Assembly: GCA_963921935.1 (NCBI GenBank)
Contig: OY998180.1
Span: 196,209,044-196,273,043 of the forward strand
Source: Galeruca laticollis
Taxonomy: Eukaryota > Arthropoda > Insecta > Coleoptera > Chrysomelidae
DNA: 64,000 bases
Direction of reading: 5' to 3'
Within the stretch, counting starts at the first letter, position 1, and each line of letters begins with the position of its first letter. This document shows positions 57,811 to 64,000 of this stretch, one piece after another. A model generated the notes under the pieces. It was given only the letters and a program-made list of their open reading frames with translations. It ran no database searches and had not been told where the DNA came from. The position numbers and the translations under genes are program-made.

Positions 57811-58956
57811 ATTATTATCATTTTCCTGTTTAGCTCGAAATTTAGCAATAGTTCTTGACATTCCTTCCATTTTCCTGATATTTTCAATAAAATATTGGAT
57901 AAAACGCCCAATAATTGGCAACATGCGAGAAAGGCTCTTTTTATAAGCAGATTCCTAATTTGAACCTCAAGCAATCTACTTCATCATTAACATAGATGTC
58001 AGTACTATCGTTATAAACAGAAACCGGCTTGTTATGCATCAGTACCTCAAAGTAGATGCTAACTGAAAGTTGTGCTGTGATTTACGTGTCAGAAATTCTC
58101 CATTTTGTTAATAAATGGTGAGTTATATATACTAACTTAACTCTTAGTTTATGACTAAAAGAATTTGTTTGATTTTCTCATGAAATAAGAGTGGTAACAA
58201 TGATATTTCAACAGTTTTTGTGGCAATAATTAGGTAAGAAAAAGAGAATTTCGTATACGCCAAGTAATGGGTATTATATATTTTATCTGAAACCAGTGCC
58301 AATAAATGGTTCACTTCATATTTAGTGTGTAGTAATTATTGGCAACTGTGTCCTTGCCACAATAAATATATGGATTATTATCATTTTCCTGTTTAGCTCG
58401 AAATTTAGCAATAGTTCTTGACATGCCTTCCATTTTCCTGATATTTTCAATAAAATATAGGATAAAACACCTAATAATTGGCAGGAACCCAGTTATTGGC
58501 AACATGCGAGAAACGCTCATTTTATAAGCAGATTCATAATTTGAACCTCAAGCAAGCTACTTCATCATTAACATAGATGTTAGTACTATCGTTATAAACA
58601 GAAACCGGCTTGTTATGCATCAGTACCTCAAAGTAGATGCTAACTGAAAGTTGTGCTGTGATTTACGTGTCAGAAATTCTCCATTTTGTTAATAAATGGT
58701 GAGTTTTATATACTAACTTAACTGTTAGTTTATGACTAAATGAATTTGTTTGATTTTCTCATGAAATAAGAGTGGTAACAATTATATTTCAACAGTTTTT
58801 GTGGCAATAATTAGGTAAGAAAAAGAGAATTTCATATATGCCAAGTAATGGGTATTACATATTTTACCTGAAACCAGTGCCAATAACTGGTTCACTTCAT
58901 ATTTAGTGTGTAGTAATTATTGGCAACTGTGTCCTTGCCACAATAAATATATGGAT
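57811..58956. repeat. ~563-bp tandem duplication
   Basis: Unit 1 (57811-58373) and unit 2 (58374-58956) are direct copies at about 95% identity by eye; unit 2 has an extra 19-20 bp (GGCAGGAACCCAGTTATT area). CAATAATTGGCAAC / CCAATAACTGG words recur within each unit. The minus-strand frames in it (IENIRKMEGMSRTIAKF) match no known family. Confidence 0.9.
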
Positions 58957-59654
58957 GTATATGTAGTGGGTTCGAGAATCCACAAGGCATTGTGAACTTC
59001 CAAAACTATATTTAAAGAGGGTACTCTGTAAATACATCCTTAATTTGCACCTACCCCTAAAACCCACAAGCATCCCATCAACAGTCGCATTGGCTCATAA
59101 ACAGTAAGTTAACTGTGAATTTTAATTAAATTTTTCAAAAATATGGGAGATCACTGCAGCTGGATCAGTTTTTAGTCTTGACATTCTTTCTTCATGAACA
59201 TCAGAAAAAAAATTGATTTAATGGCCTCATCATTAGACTTAAAAGCAGAAGTCTCAGAAAACCCTTTATTTCAATGGAGTTGGTTTCCCTGTATTATGTG
59301 CGATTCTGATTGCCTGGTGTAGAACGAAATTCCTGAATTTTCAAATTTGTATAATACACAACAATATCTACTATATTTTGCGAGAAAATTTGCTACCATG
59401 CTTCCAAGGGTTCCTAGAAATTTCAATATATTGTGAGTTTGCATTCTTACATTTCGAGTTCTTTCAATTATATCTGTTTTTCCGTAAAAATATTTCCGTC
59501 TTGGTTCAGTTCTTAGATGTTTTTACTCTATCTGTATTATTGTAATATAGATTCTTAGTTGCTTGAATCAGTGCAGCGTTTATTTTCATGGAGGTCATCA
59601 CTTTCTTACTCTGAAATTAACTTTATACTGACTACTATCAGAAGTATCTCTTAG
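58957..59654. other. Unassigned sequence
   Basis: Nothing recognised. Confidence 0.35.
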
Positions 59655-60345
59655 CCAAAATAATGAATCTAATAACTTTTCCATTTTGAAATAACAATGA
59701 CTTCCAACTGTTTAAACCTGATTGTTCCTCCTGCAAAATATTACGTAGAGAACCTAGTTATAATAATTATTTACAATTAGTGATAAAATAAGATTTAATT
59801 CTCGGTAAGTAGTAACGTTTCTCTTTGAATTAAGTTTTCACTGAATTGACAAACGTCCGTTTTGACATTTGCTGCCAAGCGATTGCGGCTTGCGATCGAT
59901 CACAGTCATAGTCGCAATATTGTATGGTTTCGTTGAACTTCGACACATCAGTGTTCAAGTTTAGTGATAGAAGCTAAGAATGAAATAGTTTTATTATAAG
60001 AAAGAGTTCTCGACACCGATCTTTATAAAATTAGGTGTTGTTTTTTTAAAAGGCAAGCTTTTCTTTTATATCTAAATTAATAACTTAATAACAATAGTTA
60101 ATTAAATGTACATGAAATATGAGAACCCAAAGAGAAATATAAACAATAAGGTTGAATAAATGAATATTAAACTTATCATCCTACCCAATATAAAACAATC
60201 AATGGAAAGTTCATTAGGCAATCCAATGATCTGTCAAATCATATTCAATTAAAATATCATCATCTTGAGACTCAAAATCACTGCGAGAAAGCTCATTACC
60301 TGTTTCGTGATCGCTTATACTAGCATCCTCGATAGTAACGTTGCT
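59655..60345 (-). repeat. Left copy of a ~700-bp inverted repeat pair
   Basis: Inverted relative to 63290-64000 with about 90% identity by eye. Its minus strand encodes a short acidic tail (SNVTIEDASISDHETGNEL, then LIEYDLTDHWIA and a stop) also present in the right copy. It is cut at about 60345 where the Jockey-like LINE begins; the remainder of this copy is not found beyond the LINE, so it is truncated. Confidence 0.85.
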
Positions 60346-62215
60346 GTCACAAACGGACAAACCTACACAGACAAATCTAAAATCGCAGAAGTCTTTGGAG
60401 AGTATTTCCAAAGCAACTTCACAAATAACACCTCAAAAACATAACACCATCACACAAACAGTACACGATCACCTACAAAGCATACACACACTAAAAACTT
60501 AGTTACCTATTTCGAAATCTATAATACGATTCAATCGTTAAAGTATAAAACAGCTCCTGGGAAAGATGGTATCCCAAATATCTTACCAAAAAACCTTCCA
60601 AAAAAAGCAATAAATAACTTACATAACAAATTATATAATCAAAACAGGCAACTACCCCGATATGCTCAAGGTGATCAATGTCATCCCAATCATCAAGGCT
60701 TACAAACAACCTTGTTATGTGGATAGTTACAGACCTATCTCCCTACAGAATAATATAGCAAAGGTGATAGACAAAATTGTTCTAAAAAGAATACAACATT
60801 TTTCTGACAAACACAACATAATACAGTTTCAGTGGCGTAAATCGTCAGAGTTCTAAATTACGTTAGAGAAGGATTTTGGGCTAAAAACAAATCCGTGATG
60901 GTCTCGATCGATATACAAAAAGCCTTTGATTCCGTATGTCACGAGGGATTATTATATAAATTAATAAATATAAAACTTCCAGATTTTATAATCAAAATAA
61001 TTCATTCGTATTTAAAGGATCGTAAATATTATATTAATTTGCGGGACCATTCCCGATACAAGCCGGAGTTCCTCAAGGATCAGTACTATCCCCCGTTGCT
61101 GTATTCCCTTTTCACGCATGATTTACCATCCTCCCCACAAATCCTTACAGCCATGTATGCGGACGACACTTGTGTTGTTTCATCAGCAACTATACCCGAT
61201 ACAGCACTACAACACACTTAAACACAAACATATTCCCATACTTCAGAGACAACAAACTTACTATTAATGCTTCTAAAACAGAGTACTTGTTACACAAGAG
61301 AAACTGTTGATTGCAATTACAGCTGTGGATTGATGGGCAAACTATCATTCCCAATAGCACACTTAAATACCTAGGCTACACAATTCAAGGCAATACTAAT
61401 GCCAATGCCCATATATCGCAACAGGTTAAAAAAGCTAAGATTGCAACGAGCAAACTGTATCTTATTATTTGTAAGAATAGTTGTCTCTCAACATCAAACA
61501 AATTGTTGATATACAAAACCACGCCGCCCCACTTTATTACTTGGGTACAAAACAACTTCCACACACTACAGATGATGCCAGACAAGTGTCTTCGTATGGC
61601 AATCAAGTATACAACGTGTTACTCAAAACTTCCAAGAACCTCTTAGTTACATGAACAAGCCGACTTGCCTACTATCAAGGACTATTCATTCAATTTTACA
61701 ATCACTGTCTTCCTAAAAACCTTCGTGATAACCTCATAGCGGCAAATCGCGCAGGAGACACCTGTGATAGTGTAGTGCATTATTCACATAACTAAGTTGT
61801 TCTCCCTATCAACCAATAATATAGAATTAGGGACTAACTCAGTTACCTTTAATTCATCAACACATTACCAACAAGCTAAAACAAATATCCCAACATGAAA
61901 CAAAGTCTACTATGTTGTTATATATCGCAAACTAAACCTTTGTTCGATTTTGAAACCCTGTTTTTCAGCTGCTTTTCAGGGATTGACCAGCCGAAAATGC
62001 TATGAAGTCATATTTGTATACGAGGGACAAAGTAACTTCACCTAGCGATAATAAGTGGATGATGCTCAAAGCTAGGTGCCATGTTGACCAACAGATGCAC
62101 GCTGAATTAATAATGGCCAAACCAGCGGCTACCATGTATATACTTATTCTATAATTCACATATAAATAATAATTGTACAAATGATTGTAAATAAAGACAT
62201 TTTAAAACATAAAAC
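60340..62215 (+). pseudogene. Jockey-like LINE, 5'-truncated
   Basis: Plus-strand RT blocks: TNGQTYTDKSKIAEVFGEYF, KTAPGKDGIPN, VDSYRPISLQNNIAKVIDKI, SIDIQKAFDSVCH, MYADDTCVVSS (catalytic YADD at about 61155), STLKYLGYTI, VKKAKIATSKLY and IYKTTPPHFITW. Frame changes and stops near 60455, 60660, 60860, 61220 and 61310 make it dead. The usual N-terminal endonuclease is absent. A 3' end with AATAAAGACATTTTAAAACA at 62190-62210 may be the tail. It sits between the two arms of the 59.7/63.3-kb inverted repeat. Confidence 0.8.
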
Positions 62216-62319
62216 AATTGGATATCTTACCCTATGTGTAAACAAAACCTGGCGTGTTTGGCACCCCCTATCTTGGCAGGGATATTTTTAATTGAATTTT
62301 TTCCCAAGTAACGGTCATT

Positions 62320-62970
62320 TTTTTGTTAATAAATTTGGTAGCAATTGAAAGTAAAAAGCATAAAGAAAATGCAACTGTACCTTTTTTCTGACAAACAATA
62401 CCCTCCCATCATGCATAAATGGTAATCGTAATTTTCCCTCATTCTTTTTAAAAAAAAATCATATTTGTAATTGTTGATAATTGTATTGATTTGTATGTGA
62501 TTGTCATTTCAAATCGGGGCAAGTCTAATGATTGGCACGACTAAAAATGGAGTGACAAAGAATAATATATACATTATGTGCATTAAAGAAGGATGGACGA
62601 TAACAGCTGCGGTGATACATATAATTTTCGATCACTATTCAACACCTTCAATTAACGATTCAGATTGACAAAATCGACAAGAGTTTGATGTTTCAGCTGT
62701 TATCGTGCATCCTTCTCTAACGCACATAATAATGTATATAGTGTGCTTTGTCACGCCAATCATTAGATTTGCCAATCAAAACATTGGATTTGCAATAAAA
62801 TTATCTACATATACGACTTTTTTTGAGAAAAAAAATTAAGGTTAATTACGGATACTAATTAAACTGTTTACACCTATTGGCAGGAAAAAGGTAGTCGATC
62901 ACACAGTGGCATTTTCTATATGCTTTTTGCTTTCGATTGCAACCAAATTTATTAAGAAAAAAAATTAATA
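62320..62970. mobile_element. ~650-bp foldback element
   Basis: TTAATAAATTTGGTAGCAATTGAAAG at 62335 pairs with CTTTCGATTGCAACCAAATT at 62930; further in, GAAGGATGGACGATAACAGCTG (62588-62609) pairs with CAGCTGTTATCGTGCATCCTTC (62694-62715), and CTAATGATTGGC with GCCAATCATTAG. The loop is about 85 nt. Non-coding. Confidence 0.8.
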
Positions 62971-62993
62971 ACTGGAGGAAAAATAATTATCCC

Positions 62994-64000
62994 TTAACCG
63001 GCGTTGCGGATTCCCTGGGACTCAAATATAAACTGTGTAGTAGCTTCGGTATTTATTAACCAGTGGGCGAACGTTGTTGCGTATCTTCATATGGTTGGTA
63101 GACTCGCCGCGTGCTCAGTCAACTTCAGTCTATCGTGTAGGCTAATACGAGTAACAAAGACCTAGTCCGGAGAACTTTGTGATATTTTTATTTTATTCGA
63201 AAAAAATCAGATTTACAGATCCCAACTTTGAGGAAACGGTACAAAAATGGTTTGAGGAATGTGACTCGGGAGTTTTCAGATAAAGATGGTGGTCCTGAGA
63301 GCAACGTTACGGATGCTAGTATAAGCGATCACGAAACAGGTAGTGAGCTTTCTCGCAGTGATTTTGAATCAAGATGATGATGATGATATTTTAATTGAAT
63401 ATGATTTGACAGATCATTGGATTGCATAATAAACTTTCCAATGATTGTTTTATGTTGAGTAGGATGATAAGTTTAATATTAATTTATTCAACCTAATATT
63501 GTTCACATTTCTCTTTGGGATCTCATATTTCATAGACATTTAATTAATTATTGTTATTAAGTTAATAATTCAGATATAAAAGGAAAGCTTGCCTTTACAA
63601 AAAATCAACAACTAATTTTATAAAGATCGGTGTCGAGAACTCTTTCTTATAATCAAACTATTTCATTCTTAGCTTCTCTCACTAAACTTGAATACTGATG
63701 TGTCGAAGTTCTAAGACGTTTCAACGAAACCATACAATATTGCGACTATGACTGTGATCAATCGCAGTCGCAATCGCTTGACAGCAAATGTCAAAACGAA
63801 CGTTTGTCAATTCAGTGAAAACTTAATTCAAAGAGAAACGTTACTACTTACCGGGAATTAAATTTTATTTTATCACTAACGGTAAATAATTATTATAACT
63901 AGGTTATTTACGTAATATTTTGCAGGAGGAACCATCAGGTTTAAACGGTTGGAAGTCATTGTTATTTCAAAATGGAAAAGTTATTAGATTAATTATTTTG
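62994..64000 (+). mobile_element. piggyBac-like deletion derivative (right copy), open at window end
   Basis: TTAA at 62994 followed by CCGGCGTTGCGGATTCCCTG looks like a piggyBac-type end. A leader of about 230 bp follows, then a short coding remnant (KWFEECDSG, ESNVTDASISDHETGSEL) like the acidic N-terminus of piggyBac transposases, then non-coding sequence to the window edge. 63290-64000 is the inverted counterpart of 59655-60345. A frameshift after FES separates the two acidic parts. The 3' end is outside the window. The piggyBac assignment is tentative. Confidence 0.5.

Noticed and set aside
57715..58520. Two similar ~69-aa minus-strand frames
   Set aside because: They repeat because of the 563-bp tandem duplication, not because of a conserved gene.
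1..64000. CRISPR array or prokaryotic defence or operon structure
   Set aside because: No regularly spaced identical repeats; gene structure with GT-AG introns and element types are eukaryotic.

Overview
The window is 64 kb of AT-rich nuclear DNA from an arthropod, most likely an insect and plausibly a beetle. The evidence is one intron-containing eEF1A gene plus insect-type mobile elements: mariner, piggyBac, Tc1/IS630-like, MULE, Jockey/CR1-like LINEs, Copia and Gypsy fragments, and many foldback MITEs. I see no bacterial or organellar signature. The only clear host gene is eEF1A on the minus strand (CDS 31844-33416, 462 aa in two coding exons, with a 5'-UTR intron, a TCT-type promoter region and a poly(A) signal). 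Almost everything else that can be recognised is mobile DNA of different ages.

Layout. 1-4.6 kb: a decayed Jockey-like LINE (minus) split by a TA-flanked Tc1/mariner-superfamily element with about 286-bp TIRs and an intact DD41D-spaced transposase (1555-3449), then a second, RTE/BovB-like LINE fragment. 4.6-9.3 kb: mostly unassigned AT-rich DNA, a 70-bp duplication, a 472-bp MITE and an ATCGAT-rich repeat. 9376-12688: a 3.3-kb TIR element carrying a frameshifted gene whose motifs match the uncharacterised DUF7869 family; this is the best candidate here for a poorly described transposon type. 15.6-18.7 kb: a small MITE and a 2.6-kb foldback element with about 840-bp arms, broken by an insert that holds a tRNA-Ile-like pseudogene. 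19.3-21.8 kb: a Copia gag stub and a frameshifted piggyBac copy that keeps a 62-bp intron. 25.0-28.4 kb: an element with roughly 600-bp inverted repeats. 28.4-31.7 kb: smaller inverted, direct and tandem repeats leading up to eEF1A.

34.5-48.7 kb: a 615-bp foldback, remnants of at least four LINE insertions, a degenerate tandem array, fragments of HTH and SAP-like coding sequence, a 28S rRNA 3'-end-like fragment (minus), a dead IS630/Tc1-type transposase, a Gypsy-like integrase tail with a probable 3' LTR, and a second DUF7869-like fragment. 49266-50599: a structurally intact mariner (DD34D, matching 27-bp TIRs, TA target site), the youngest-looking element. 51.4-56.8 kb: a perfect-looking hairpin inside a 12-bp direct repeat, a near-complete CR1-like LINE coding region with several frameshifts, a MULE-type zinc-finger fragment, and a 479-bp palindrome with a hammerhead-like core. 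57.8-64 kb: a 563-bp tandem duplication, then a roughly 700-bp inverted pair of the same repeat (59655-60345 and 63290-64000) enclosing a 5'-truncated Jockey-like LINE and a 650-bp foldback.

No pathway or operon organisation exists here. The genes relate by nesting: younger DNA transposons sit inside older LINEs and MITEs, and the nesting order gives a relative chronology. Assignments rest on motifs read by eye; family names are given at the level I can support.
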